From a virus, in the IMG/VR virus record IMGVR_UViG_3300025128_000346, positions 1 through 23,442 of that record: a stretch of DNA of 23,442 nucleotides; one strand, written 5' to 3'. The notes under the pieces were generated by a model. It ran no database searches and was not told the origin of the DNA. It saw nothing but the letters and a program-made list of their open reading frames with translations. The position numbers and the translations under genes were made by a program. Positions within the stretch are counted from its first letter, which is position 1, and every line of letters begins with the position of its first letter. Below, in pieces: positions 5,036 through 11,374 of this stretch.

Positions 5036-5349
5036 ATATTGAGATTAAAAAATCAGAAGCATTAATATTGAGACGGGCAATAAGAGATGTTGCTTGGTTA
5101 GTATACACAGACAAAGAGTTGTGGGGAGACCGTATATATGATAGAGAATTAGACTATAACTATAAGACCTCTTTATTAAAAAATCTTACTCGTATAGAAC
5201 TAAAAATAAATAAAGAGTTCAGAGAGGCAGGTTATCTAAAAAAGAGGACAGGCAATTCAAGATGTATGTGGTTATGGACAACAACAAGTAAAAGATGGAA
5301 AAATAAATTTAGAAAAATGGAAGAAAAATATCAAAAGGAGGGGAAATGA
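5032..5349 (+). CDS. Hypothetical basic protein (105 aa)
   Basis: A 105-residue, mainly helical basic protein. The N-terminal helix (IEIKKSEALILRRAIRDVAW) is followed by a second helix region and a Lys/Arg-rich C-terminus with aromatic residues (SRCMWLWTTTSKRWKNKF). AAAGGAGG precedes the ATG. It overlaps its neighbours by four bases on both sides. It has no recognisable catalytic motif. RNA- or DNA-binding would fit the charge but is not shown. Confidence 0.65.
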   Translation: MNIEIKKSEALILRRAIRDVAWLVYTDKELWGDRIYDRELDYNYKTSLLKNLTRIELKINKEFREAGYLKKRTGNSRCMWLWTTTSKRWKNKFRKMEEKYQKEGK

Positions 5350-5414
5350 CAGAAATAATATTAGGAGCTATGGTTTTATTTATTTTCTATGATTTTGCTA
5401 GAAGATTATTTTAA
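5346..5414 (+). CDS. 22-aa membrane micropeptide
   Basis: A 22-codon ORF starting in an ATGA overlap with the previous stop, preceded by AAAAGGAGGGG, a very strong ribosome binding site. The peptide has acidic residue E3, a hydrophobic core over residues 4-17 and two arginines near the end (FARRLF), a typical minimal membrane peptide. The strong site argues for genuine translation. Function is unknown. Confidence 0.5.
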   Translation: MTEIILGAMVLFIFYDFARRLF

Positions 5415-5422
5415 AATAAATG

Positions 5423-5451
5423 TTGCTTATTATATTAAGCATTAATAAAAT
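5423..5451 (+). promoter_or_regulatory. Rightward promoter of the recombination/replication block
   Basis: TTGCTT (5423-5428), a 17-base spacer, then TAAAAT (5446-5451), which matches the -10 consensus at five of six bases. The start point would be near 5458-5460, where the long hairpin begins. The -35 box overlaps a small TGCTTA/TAAGCA dyad (5424-5429 and 5436-5441). Confidence 0.6.
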
Positions 5452-5459
5452 ATATAACA

Positions 5460-5494
5460 ATATGTGGGGTGATTACTTTAATTACCCTACATAT
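5460..5494 (+). promoter_or_regulatory. 14-bp hairpin at the predicted 5' end of the replication mRNA
   Basis: 5460-5473 pairs with 5481-5494 over 14 consecutive positions with a 7-base loop. Two of these are G-U pairs that exist only in plus-strand RNA, so the element is selected as RNA in this direction if at all. A-rich sequence follows, so it is not a terminator. A 5'-end mRNA stabiliser or a regulator's binding site are possible roles. Confidence 0.6.
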
Positions 5495-5524
5495 AAAAAA
5501 AAGAAAAAGGAGAGCGATTAAATA

Positions 5525-5692
5525 ATGAGAAATCTTGAGACTCAAGAACAGAATAAAACAAAAAAGAATGTAATCATAACAAATATGGATAAGAATCTTT
5601 GGAATAAATTCAAAGGAACGTGCTATTCTCGTGGAACTTCTATGAATAAAGCGATAGCAGAACTTATCGAATCATTTGTTTCTGAAAATTAG
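5525..5692 (+). CDS. Ribbon-helix-helix-type DNA-binding protein (55 aa)
   Basis: A 55-residue protein with a polar N-terminal tail (residues 1-14), a short beta strand (NVIITNM, 15-21), helix one (DKNLWNKFKGTCYSRG, about 22-37) and helix two (SMNKAIAELIESFVSE, about 39-54). This strand-helix-helix order and the 'TSMNKAIAELIE' second helix are typical of CopG/Arc-like repressors, which bind DNA as dimers through the strand. It is the first gene after the promoter at 5423-5451 and the two nearby dyads, so autoregulation is likely. GGAG lies about 12 bases upstream, slightly far. Confidence 0.7.
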   Translation: MRNLETQEQNKTKKNVIITNMDKNLWNKFKGTCYSRGTSMNKAIAELIESFVSEN

Positions 5693-5700
5693 GAGAAGCC

Positions 5701-6522
5701 TTGAAAAATAAATGTCCCGTTGATATAGAGTCAATCTATAACGACCATATTGTAAGAAAAAACGAAGAAAACTACAAAGAGAGATATGATGGTAAAGAAA
5801 ATCATTATCATGCCTCTGGAGCGGGCACTTGTTCAAGAAAACTTTATTACGAATCTATTGAGCTTGCTCCTACTACAAATCCAGCTAATGAAAAGTCATC
5901 TAGAATTATGAGATTAGGTACAATTGTACATGATGATTTACAACAAGCTCTTTCCGATACTACTATATATAGTACTACTATAAATAGTAATACTACATAT
6001 GAAGAATCTATATATAGTAAAGAAAAAGATATAAAGAATATCCAAAAAGAAAGTTTCAAATTCCACATTGAAGGTGAAGTGTTTATTACTTCCTTAAACG
6101 TCAGAGGTTTTTATGATTTAGTGGCGGTTAGTGAAGTTGATGGTAGCGTACATCTTATTGATTTTAAAACTATGGCTAGCTATTCTTGGTCAAGGAAGTT
6201 TGGATATAAAAATAGAGACCCTTATGCGTCTGTTCATCAAGAGTTACAGCTTGGAACTTATGGGTTAGCTATAAAAGAAAAATTTGGTAGGCTTGACAGT
6301 ATGTGGTTGTACTACTACAATAAGGACAATTCACAGATGAGGTCTTACCAAGTTCCAATGGTTATGCTTGAAAGAGCAAAAGCTTTTTGGACTAACGTAA
6401 ACGAAGAACATAAGAAAGGTCTTCCAATGTTTAGAGAAAAATTCAGTCCAGTAGAGGATTGGAATTGCAGTTACTGTAGATTTCTAGACCATTGTAAACC
6501 GCCTTTCTTTAAGAAAAAGTAA
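5701..6522 (+). CDS. Cas4/RecB-like PD-(D/E)XK nuclease with Fe-S cysteines
   Basis: A 273-residue predicted exonuclease. Motifs in order: C44 (GTCSRKLYY), H77 (LGTIVHD), D139 (GFYDLV), D154-x-K156 (IDFKT), and the Q180...Y187 motif (QELQLGTYGLA). A closing Cys cluster follows at C256, C259 and C265. C44 with these three gives the 4Fe-4S ligand set of Cas4 and AddB-type nucleases. It starts at TTG (5701), directly after AGGAGAAG, and no in-frame ATG occurs before residue 70. It is followed by an annealing protein and SSB, so it probably resects DNA ends for phage recombination. There is no sign of a CRISPR system, so a Cas4 role in spacer acquisition is unlikely. Confidence 0.85.
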   Translation: MKNKCPVDIESIYNDHIVRKNEENYKERYDGKENHYHASGAGTCSRKLYYESIELAPTTNPANEKSSRIMRLGTIVHDDLQQALSDTTIYSTTINSNTTYEESIYSKEKDIKNIQKESFKFHIEGEVFITSLNVRGFYDLVAVSEVDGSVHLIDFKTMASYSWSRKFGYKNRDPYASVHQELQLGTYGLAIKEKFGRLDSMWLYYYNKDNSQMRSYQVPMVMLERAKAFWTNVNEEHKKGLPMFREKFSPVEDWNCSYCRFLDHCKPPFFKKK

Positions 6523-6533
6523 AGGAGATAAAC

Positions 6534-7082
6534 GTGAGTGTATTTCAAAAACTAAAAGACGTTGACATCTCTAAATTAGCAGAGCAAAAAGGTAAGTTTG
6601 ATTACTTGTCTTGGGCACATGCAGTAAGAGAGATGTTGAAAGTATTTCCAGAGGCAACTTGGGAAGTACATGAATATGATAGTATGCCTTACATGCAAAC
6701 AACTACAGGCTACTACACAAAAGTAAGTGTAACAATTGATGGTATTACAAGGACTCAGATACATCCTGTTCTTGATAATAAGAATCAAACTATTGATACA
6801 CCTAACGCTTTTCAGATAAACACATCAATTCAAAGGTGTTTAGCAAAAGCAATAGCATTACATGGTCTTGGTCTTTCATTATTTGCTGGTGAGGATTTAC
6901 CAGATAATATAACAGATAAGCAAGAAAAAGAGTTTACTAAGCTTGCTAATCAAGTTAAAGATGAAAAGGCTAAAAAGGCTATGTTAAGCGCTCTTGAGAG
7001 CGGTAAGATAAACGAATCAAACTATGCAAAAAGTTTGGAACATTGTAAAACAATTATCAAAAATGAAAAAGGAGATAAATAA
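6534..7082 (+). CDS. Single-strand annealing protein, Sak3/DUF1071-like
   Basis: A 182-residue protein with the DUF1071 hallmark segments: YLSWAHA (24-30), a central strand region (YYTKVSVTIDGITRTQIHPVLD) and IQRCLAKAIALHGLGL (99-114), followed by a charged helical tail. DUF1071 proteins belong to the Rad52-like Sak3 group of phage recombinases, which anneal complementary single strands coated with SSB. Start is GTG at 6534 with AAAGGAG upstream; the next Met is too far in. The stop overlaps the SSB start by one base (TAATG). Between nuclease and SSB, it completes a Red-like recombination set. Confidence 0.8.
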   Translation: MSVFQKLKDVDISKLAEQKGKFDYLSWAHAVREMLKVFPEATWEVHEYDSMPYMQTTTGYYTKVSVTIDGITRTQIHPVLDNKNQTIDTPNAFQINTSIQRCLAKAIALHGLGLSLFAGEDLPDNITDKQEKEFTKLANQVKDEKAKKAMLSALESGKINESNYAKSLEHCKTIIKNEKGDK

Positions 7083-7708
7083 TGGCTAGTGAAACAGCTA
7101 AAATGTTTGACGATATGTTAAACGATACAGAGAGTTTCTTTGTTCCAGGCGAAGAAACTGAAACACAAAAACCAAAAAATGCACCAAACGTAAGAGGTGA
7201 GTTTTATGGTCACATGCAAGGAGCTACAAGCAAAGAAGTTTCATGGACTAGAGATGGTAAAACATTTAAAGCTTTAGTTTATAATTATGAGTTTGTAGTA
7301 GATGCAAAAAACGAAGAGAATGAATATACAAAAGGTGATGATACCTATAGCGGTAAAGAGTATGTTGGCAGAACTTATAGGTCTAATGGTATATTTAGGT
7401 TTTTAGAACCAAAAGAGGGCGATGACTTTGTGTCAAACTCTACTGGCAATAAAAGGTACTTTCAGTTTTGTGAGACCATTGGTGTAGAGATACCTAGAAA
7501 AGTAGTTAAAATGGACGGTAAAGATGTTGAGGTTCAAGTTTTACCACCACTTAAAGGAACTGATATTGATGGAGCTCCAGTAATAGCTCTTATAGATGCT
7601 GGAAAACCATATAAAAATAAAGATGGTGAAGAGAGAACACCACACGTTGTTAAATTTGTAAAGCAATGGGAAGGAGGGGTAAAGAAAGATGCAGACATCC
7701 CATTCTAA
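7082..7708 (+). CDS. Single-stranded DNA-binding protein (SSB-like)
   Basis: A 208-residue protein with a beta-rich centre (residues about 35-190) consistent with an OB fold and a C-terminus ending DADIPF. That acidic tip with terminal Pro-Phe is the hallmark of bacterial-type SSB, used to recruit helicases, nucleases and recombination proteins. The N-terminus (MASETAKMFDDMLNDT) is acidic and helical, unlike E. coli SSB, so it is a divergent phage type. The DADIPF codons overlap the start of the next gene. It is translationally coupled to the annealing protein. Confidence 0.75.
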   Translation: MASETAKMFDDMLNDTESFFVPGEETETQKPKNAPNVRGEFYGHMQGATSKEVSWTRDGKTFKALVYNYEFVVDAKNEENEYTKGDDTYSGKEYVGRTYRSNGIFRFLEPKEGDDFVSNSTGNKRYFQFCETIGVEIPRKVVKMDGKDVEVQVLPPLKGTDIDGAPVIALIDAGKPYKNKDGEERTPHVVKFVKQWEGGVKKDADIPF

Positions 7709-7844
7709 GAGAAGATACAGAAAAGTAGGATGGTCCAGAGAGTTTCTTATCAATGCCTTGTATGGTTTTGGTATGAAGGGCAAAAAAATAAGTAGAATTG
7801 TTGGAGTTTCCCCAGCAACAGTCTACAGACACATAAAAAGATAA
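7689..7844 (+). CDS. Tiny helix-turn-helix protein (51 aa)
   Basis: A 51-codon ORF starting at an ATG inside the last codons of the SSB gene (20-base overlap), with a GGAGG-type site at 7673-7677. The product is basic at the N-terminus (SKRRYRKVGWSRE), has one helix (FLINALYGFGM) and ends in a clear helix-turn-helix, KKISRIVGVSPATVYRHIKR (32-51). This resembles the C-terminal DNA-binding domain of Hin-type resolvases and small NinH-like phage factors. Regulation of the operon or site-specific DNA binding at the adjacent dyad is possible. Confidence 0.7.
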   Translation: MQTSHSKRRYRKVGWSREFLINALYGFGMKGKKISRIVGVSPATVYRHIKR

Positions 7845-7848
7845 TTAT

Positions 7849-7944
7849 ATGGGAGACTTTGTATATCGTGAGAATACATGGGTGGTTTTAACGTGGTCCT
7901 CTCTACCGCAATTCTTTTCCGCCTTTTCGGGTCTCCCATTTTTT
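7849..7944 (+). ncRNA. Candidate small structured RNA closed by a 9-bp stem and T-tract
   Basis: ATGGGAGAC (7849-7857) is perfectly complementary to GTCTCCCAT (7931-7939), enclosing 73 bases, and six T residues (7939-7944) follow, like a terminator. Smaller stems are possible inside (GTAT/ATAC at 7861-7864/7874-7877; CCG/CGG at 7919-7921/7928-7930). It fills the gap between the HTH gene and the next ORF. It lacks the T-arm of a tRNA. It could be a small RNA, a leader attenuator or an HTH-protein target. Confidence 0.4.
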
Positions 7945-7957
7945 AAAAGGAGAGAGT

Positions 7958-8116
7958 ATGAAATGTTGGCATTGTAATTCAGAATTAATTTGGGGTGGCG
8001 ACCATGATTACGAAGATTATGGTAAAGAGGGTGAAGGTATAGTAAGTAACTTCAGCTGTCCAGATTGTGAGTCGTACTATGAGTGTTACCTACCTTTAGG
8101 TGGACAAAGTGATTAA
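7958..8116 (+). CDS. Zinc-ribbon protein (52 aa)
   Basis: A 52-residue protein with two CxxC pairs: C3/C6 (MKCWHCNSELIWGGDHD) and C34/C37 (FSCPDCESYYECY), the standard four-Cys zinc ribbon. I recall the opening 'MKCWHCn.eliWGGDHD' from uncharacterised small proteins of many tailed phages. The acidic centre (DYEDYGKEGEG) separates the pairs. AAAAGGAGAG precedes the ATG. Probably a nucleic-acid or protein adaptor; exact role unknown. Confidence 0.75.
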   Translation: MKCWHCNSELIWGGDHDYEDYGKEGEGIVSNFSCPDCESYYECYLPLGGQSD

Positions 8117-8142
8117 TTTATTTAATATTATAGGAGAGTAAA

Positions 8143-8283
8143 ATGAAAAACCGTACATGGAAAAAGGTTCAAAAAATAAGGGCAGAATTAGAAAAAAGTC
8201 CTAACGGATGGCCATTGTGTAAGATGATAGGCGTCGAATACTTTGAGGTAAACAGAACAAAAAAGGGTTGGAAAGATGCGTAG
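8143..8283 (+). CDS. Small basic protein (46 aa)
   Basis: A 46-residue basic protein starting MKNRTWKKVQKIRAELEKSP, with AGGAGAG upstream. The middle (GWPLCKMIGVEYFEVNRTKKG) could be a short DNA-contacting segment. It overlaps the next gene by eight bases. The family is not recognised. Confidence 0.6.
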   Translation: MKNRTWKKVQKIRAELEKSPNGWPLCKMIGVEYFEVNRTKKGWKDA

Positions 8284-8626
8284 GTCAGATATGCAAGCCT
8301 TAATGACAAGAATTATGGATAAAATATCCGAAACAAGAGACGCAGGTCAGAAAGAATATGCAAGAGATTTAGATAATGTATTTGCAAATTTTGAACGAGT
8401 CGCCTCCTTTGTAGGCGTTAACAGGGAAAAGGCTCTGTTAACTTACATGATAAAGCATGTTGATGGTCTATGCGCTTATGCTGATGGACATCAATCACAA
8501 AGAGAAGATGTAAGGGGTAGACTGACAGATATTATAGTGTATTGTATTTTAATGTGGGGTATGGTTGAAGATAATGAAAACCCATTAAGCGGTAAATCTG
8601 CTCCAGGATATGAGCTCAAAGACTAA
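8276..8626 (+). CDS. MazG-like/DUF1599-like alpha-helical protein (116 aa)
   Basis: A 116-residue all-helical protein. The core runs from KEYARDLDNVFANFERVA (26-43) through LLTYMIKHVDGL (54-65) to SQREDVRGRLTDIIVYCILMWGM (74-96). The acidic pairs E77/D78 and D85 lie one or two helical turns apart, as in the metal-binding helices of all-alpha NTP pyrophosphatases (MazG, dUTPase-2 and DUF1599/Nmad families). Such enzymes clean or shape nucleotide pools. I recall close relatives, annotated only as hypothetical, in marine phages. The enzymatic assignment is tentative, because a full E-x-x-E...E-x-x-D set is not visible. Confidence 0.6.
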   Translation: MRRSDMQALMTRIMDKISETRDAGQKEYARDLDNVFANFERVASFVGVNREKALLTYMIKHVDGLCAYADGHQSQREDVRGRLTDIIVYCILMWGMVEDNENPLSGKSAPGYELKD

Positions 8627-9089
8627 AGAGTGTAGCAATTGTGAAAAACTTTATAAAATATCCGACTTTAGTTGGAAGATTAAGAGACTCAATAAAAGGA
8701 GCAATAAGTGTAAACAATGCACAAATGAGTACTCTAGAAAACATTATCATAAATATAAGCATAGCTATAAAAAAAGAGCTAAAATTAATAATGAAAAATA
8801 CAAGAATGAAAGAAGGGATTTAGTTTATGAGTTTAAGCTTAGTAATCCTTGTTCTTCTTGTGGTGAAAGCAATCCTATCGTCTTGGAATTTCACCATCTT
8901 GACCCGAAAGAGAAAAGAAATGATGTATCGAATATGGCATCACATGGATATTCAGTCGAGAGTATTGAAAAAGAAATTGAAAAATGCGTCATATTATGCG
9001 CAAACTGTCACAGAAAGAAAACAGCCAAACAACAAAATTGGCACTCACATAAGCGAAAAGAAAGGAGCAAAACGTGGGAAGAGCAATAG
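8610..9089 (+). CDS. HNH endonuclease with N-terminal zinc fingers
   Basis: A 159-residue protein. C8/C11 and C34/C37 form an N-terminal zinc ribbon. A Lys/Tyr-rich helix (residues 43-72) links to the HNH domain: C81/C84 (CSSCG), EFHHLDP (93-99) with catalytic-type H95/H96, and C130/C133/H134 (LCANCHRKKT). This layout is common in free-standing phage HNH nucleases, which behave as homing endonucleases or packaging helpers. It starts inside the preceding gene (17-base overlap) with only a weak ribosome binding site, consistent with a mobile gene inserted into an operon. Its 3' end overlaps the next ORF. Confidence 0.85.
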   Translation: MSSKTKECSNCEKLYKISDFSWKIKRLNKRSNKCKQCTNEYSRKHYHKYKHSYKKRAKINNEKYKNERRDLVYEFKLSNPCSSCGESNPIVLEFHHLDPKEKRNDVSNMASHGYSVESIEKEIEKCVILCANCHRKKTAKQQNWHSHKRKERSKTWEEQ

Positions 9090-9277
9090 ACATGGAAAAC
9101 GATATTATCAAGCTACAGCAAGAGGTATCAAAACTAAAAGAAATATTAGAACAAATATTAAATGAGGTAAAGAAAGATGAAAAGAAAAAAACCAACGTCA
9201 AGAGAAGTACAAACGGTAATAGAAAATCTGATAATGGAAAAGATGAAACTGGAACAGCTGATAACGGGTCTAAGTAA
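9074..9277 (+). CDS. Small coiled-coil protein (67 aa), overlapping reading frame
   Basis: Starts at GTG 9074, seven bases after AAAGGAG; an in-frame ATG at 9092 is the alternative. Residues 7-34 form a clear heptad coiled coil (ENDIIKLQQEVSKLKEILEQ), followed by a low-complexity polar tail. The start overlaps the HNH gene by 16 bases, and the tail overlaps the next gene in another frame by 101 bases. The coiled coil argues for a real protein; the tail may exist only because of the overlap. Confidence 0.55.
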   Translation: MGRAIDMENDIIKLQQEVSKLKEILEQILNEVKKDEKKKTNVKRSTNGNRKSDNGKDETGTADNGSK

Positions 9278-9398
9278 CGCTTTGATGGAGTATATAGACT
9301 TTAAGAAGGATACTAAAAAGTTTGAAACTTATTTAATGAAAAAGGAGAAAACTAATGATAGACAGAAAACTACTAGAAAAAATACTAACAGAAAATAG
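9177..9398 (+). CDS. Small helical protein (73 aa), overlapping reading frame
   Basis: A 73-residue helical protein, MKRKKPTSREVQTVIENLIM..., with an amphipathic middle (KLEQLITGLSNALMEYIDFK) and a basic tail. GAGG lies nine bases before the ATG. It overlaps the coiled-coil ORF at its 5' end (101 bases) and the next gene at its 3' end (44 bases). The helix pattern looks like protein rather than a shadow frame. I have no family name for it. Confidence 0.6.
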   Translation: MKRKKPTSREVQTVIENLIMEKMKLEQLITGLSNALMEYIDFKKDTKKFETYLMKKEKTNDRQKTTRKNTNRK

Positions 9399-9540
9399 TT
9401 GGGGTCTATACTTAAAAGGCAGACCTCTTGATGAAATAAATACTAATGTAGGTGTTATCTACAAGATATGTGAAGTGTCTGTAGAAAAATTAGTAGACGA
9501 ATATAATCAAGGTGTAGCTAATATGCAAAATGAAGAATAA
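9355..9540 (+). CDS. Small hypothetical protein (61 aa)
   Basis: A 61-residue protein, MIDRKLLEKILTENSWGLYL..., with two helices. The second part (VGVIYKICEVSVEKLVDEYNQG) resembles a small helix-turn-helix but is not diagnostic. AAAAAGGAG precedes the ATG. It sits 15 bases before the helicase gene, in the same operon. Confidence 0.65.
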   Translation: MIDRKLLEKILTENSWGLYLKGRPLDEINTNVGVIYKICEVSVEKLVDEYNQGVANMQNEE

Positions 9541-9555
9541 ATAAAAGGAGAAAAG

Positions 9556-10902
9556 ATGCAAGAGATAGCTGATGTAGCCACAGAAGATGTGGTTTTAGGG
9601 AGCGTTATCTTAAACCCAGAGACATATAGTACAATAGCGCCATATGTGCCAGATAGAAGAGTTTTTACACAGATAAAAGCTAAGAACTTATGGGACAAAC
9701 TAACTGATATGGTGAAAGAAAATAAAAATATAGATTTACCTATACTTTGCTCTTCACTTACGAGAGAAGATAATTTAAATGGTATAACTACAGGTTACTT
9801 GGTAGACATAACAAGCGATACAGGTAGTACCTCAATGGTAGAAGCTTATGCACAGGTAATCTATGAGAAGTATTTACTGAGAAAGATTGTACAAGAAACA
9901 GAGAATATTAGGCAAAACGCACTACATAAAGGTAGCGATGTCTATACACTAATCAACCAGGCCCACACACTTATGGGTGAGCTTATAAGAGTTAAGCCAG
10001 GTGAAAAATTTACTATCGACAAAGCTATGTCAGATACCCTTAACACTATGCAAGAGGGTAACAAAAAGATGATTAAGACTGGCTTTAAAGAGATAGATGG
10101 ACTTGCAGGGGGGCTAACTAGAGGAGAGATAAGTATAGTTGGGGGTAGACCTGGACATGGCAAAACAACTTTTCTTGTCAACCTCTTAGCTTCCCTTGTG
10201 AAAGGTGGTTATAAAGTCGCTATGTTTAATAGGGAACTACCTAATAGTGAGGTTATAAAAAAATTAATATGCATAGAGAATCCAAGATTAAATTACAGAG
10301 ATGTTAGAAAAGGTATTATTGATAAAACAAATATAGGATTTATTAATGAGCTTAAAAAATCTTCTAGAAAAATAGCAGACATATATGGTGAAGACAGGTT
10401 TGTTATGTTTGATAGTATTAGAGATTTACCTAAAACTGCATCAGAAGTAAAGAAGTTTGAGCCAGATGTAATTATAGACGACTACATACAGCTTGTAACT
10501 CCTGCTGGAAAAGAAACTGAGAGAAGGTTGCAGTTAGAGCGTATCTGTAATGAATATAAATGGTTGGCAAAAGAGGCAAACTGTGCAGTTGTGTTAGCAT
10601 CACAGTTAAACAGGTCATTAGAATCTAGAAATAAAGAGGCTAAAAGGCCACAATTGTCTGACCTTGCAGAGTCGGGAGCTATAGAGCAGGTAGCAGAGAA
10701 TGTATTCTTTGTATACTATTCTTATAAAGTAGACCCGTCAATGCACTCAAAAAATGAAATAAGACTAATCGCAAGTAAAGTAAGATATGGAGAGTCTTCT
10801 GAGATTACACTTCACTACAATGGTGATATATGTACAATCTATGATAACTGGTCCATACCACACGCAAAGGAGCTAGATGAAACAAAAGAACTACCATTCT
10901 AA
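9556..10902 (+). CDS. DnaB-like replicative helicase
   Basis: A 448-residue protein. The N-terminal DnaB domain (about 5-140) opens with EDVVLGSVILNPETY. The RecA-like ATPase domain contains GFKEIDGLAGGLTRGE, the Walker A loop GGRPGHGKTT (196-205), a Walker B DVIIDDYIQL (304-313), a motif-3-type VVLASQLNRS (345-354) and SDLAESGAIEQVAE (368-381). Length and order are those of DnaB/gp41-type ring helicases that unwind DNA 5'-3'. No primase is visible in the window, so primase is elsewhere or from the host. It ends in ELPF, resembling an SSB tip. AAAGGAG precedes the ATG, and it overlaps the resolvase start by 26 bases. Confidence 0.9.
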   Translation: MQEIADVATEDVVLGSVILNPETYSTIAPYVPDRRVFTQIKAKNLWDKLTDMVKENKNIDLPILCSSLTREDNLNGITTGYLVDITSDTGSTSMVEAYAQVIYEKYLLRKIVQETENIRQNALHKGSDVYTLINQAHTLMGELIRVKPGEKFTIDKAMSDTLNTMQEGNKKMIKTGFKEIDGLAGGLTRGEISIVGGRPGHGKTTFLVNLLASLVKGGYKVAMFNRELPNSEVIKKLICIENPRLNYRDVRKGIIDKTNIGFINELKKSSRKIADIYGEDRFVMFDSIRDLPKTASEVKKFEPDVIIDDYIQLVTPAGKETERRLQLERICNEYKWLAKEANCAVVLASQLNRSLESRNKEAKRPQLSDLAESGAIEQVAENVFFVYYSYKVDPSMHSKNEIRLIASKVRYGESSEITLHYNGDICTIYDNWSIPHAKELDETKELPF

Positions 10903-11374
10903 AGCATTTATAGGCATAGACCCAGGAAAATCTGGTGGTATATGCTGTATTAAAGGAAACTTATTAAGGTCTGCTAAATGCCCAGACTCTGTATTAGGAA
11001 TGTCTGAACTCCTCCGAGATATACTACAAGACACATCTGTTGAGAATGTAATCCTATGTATGGAAAAGGTCTGGGCAAGACCTCATGACGGTAGAAGTTC
11101 AGTCTTTACTTTCGGACAAAATTATGGCCAATGGGAGGGGGTTATAGCATCGTTTAACATAATCCCTACATATGTAACCCCTTCTCTTTGGATGAAGCAC
11201 TTTGATATACAAAAGGGATTAGATAAAAAAGATAGAAAAAACTTAATAAAAAGTATGGCGCAAGACTTTATGGAATCAAATAAGTATGTAGCATATCAAT
11301 GGAAAGGAGTCGCTACATTAGCAACAGCAGATGCTATTATGTTAGCGAAGTATGCAATTGATAAAACTGACTGA
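10877..11374 (+). CDS. RuvC-like Holliday junction resolvase
   Basis: A 165-residue RNase H-fold protein with the RuvC motif order: GIDPGKSGG with D15, CMEKV with E63, and ADAIMLAKYA with D152 near the C-terminus, the expected acidic metal ligands. The middle (SSVFTFGQNYGQWEG) matches the RuvC-type helix after the second motif. It would cleave four-way junctions or branched replication intermediates, including before packaging. It starts within the end of the helicase gene (AAGGAG upstream), so the two are coupled. Phage members of this family often replace T4 endonuclease VII or T7 endonuclease I. Confidence 0.85.
   Translation: MKQKNYHSKAFIGIDPGKSGGICCIKGNLLRSAKCPDSVLGMSELLRDILQDTSVENVILCMEKVWARPHDGRSSVFTFGQNYGQWEGVIASFNIIPTYVTPSLWMKHFDIQKGLDKKDRKNLIKSMAQDFMESNKYVAYQWKGVATLATADAIMLAKYAIDKTD

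Noticed and set aside
5460-5494. Terminator after the small-gene cluster
   Set aside because: Stem is followed by A residues rather than T in the plus direction; the G-U pairs do not form in minus RNA.
5701-6522. CRISPR-associated Cas4
   Set aside because: Neighbours are an annealing protein and SSB; the Cas4-like fold is common in phage recombination modules.
7849-7939. tRNA gene closed by the GGGAGAC/GTCTCCC stem
   Set aside because: No T-arm (GTTC-type) or anticodon stem can be drawn, and no CCA end is present.
7849-7977. 42-codon ORF starting at the left arm of the stem
   Set aside because: No ribosome binding site, overlaps the next gene, and residues look random. Kept as the main alternative to the RNA.
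8827-9165. 112-codon plus-strand ORF in another frame
   Set aside because: Shadow of the HNH gene, which has intact motifs in its own frame.
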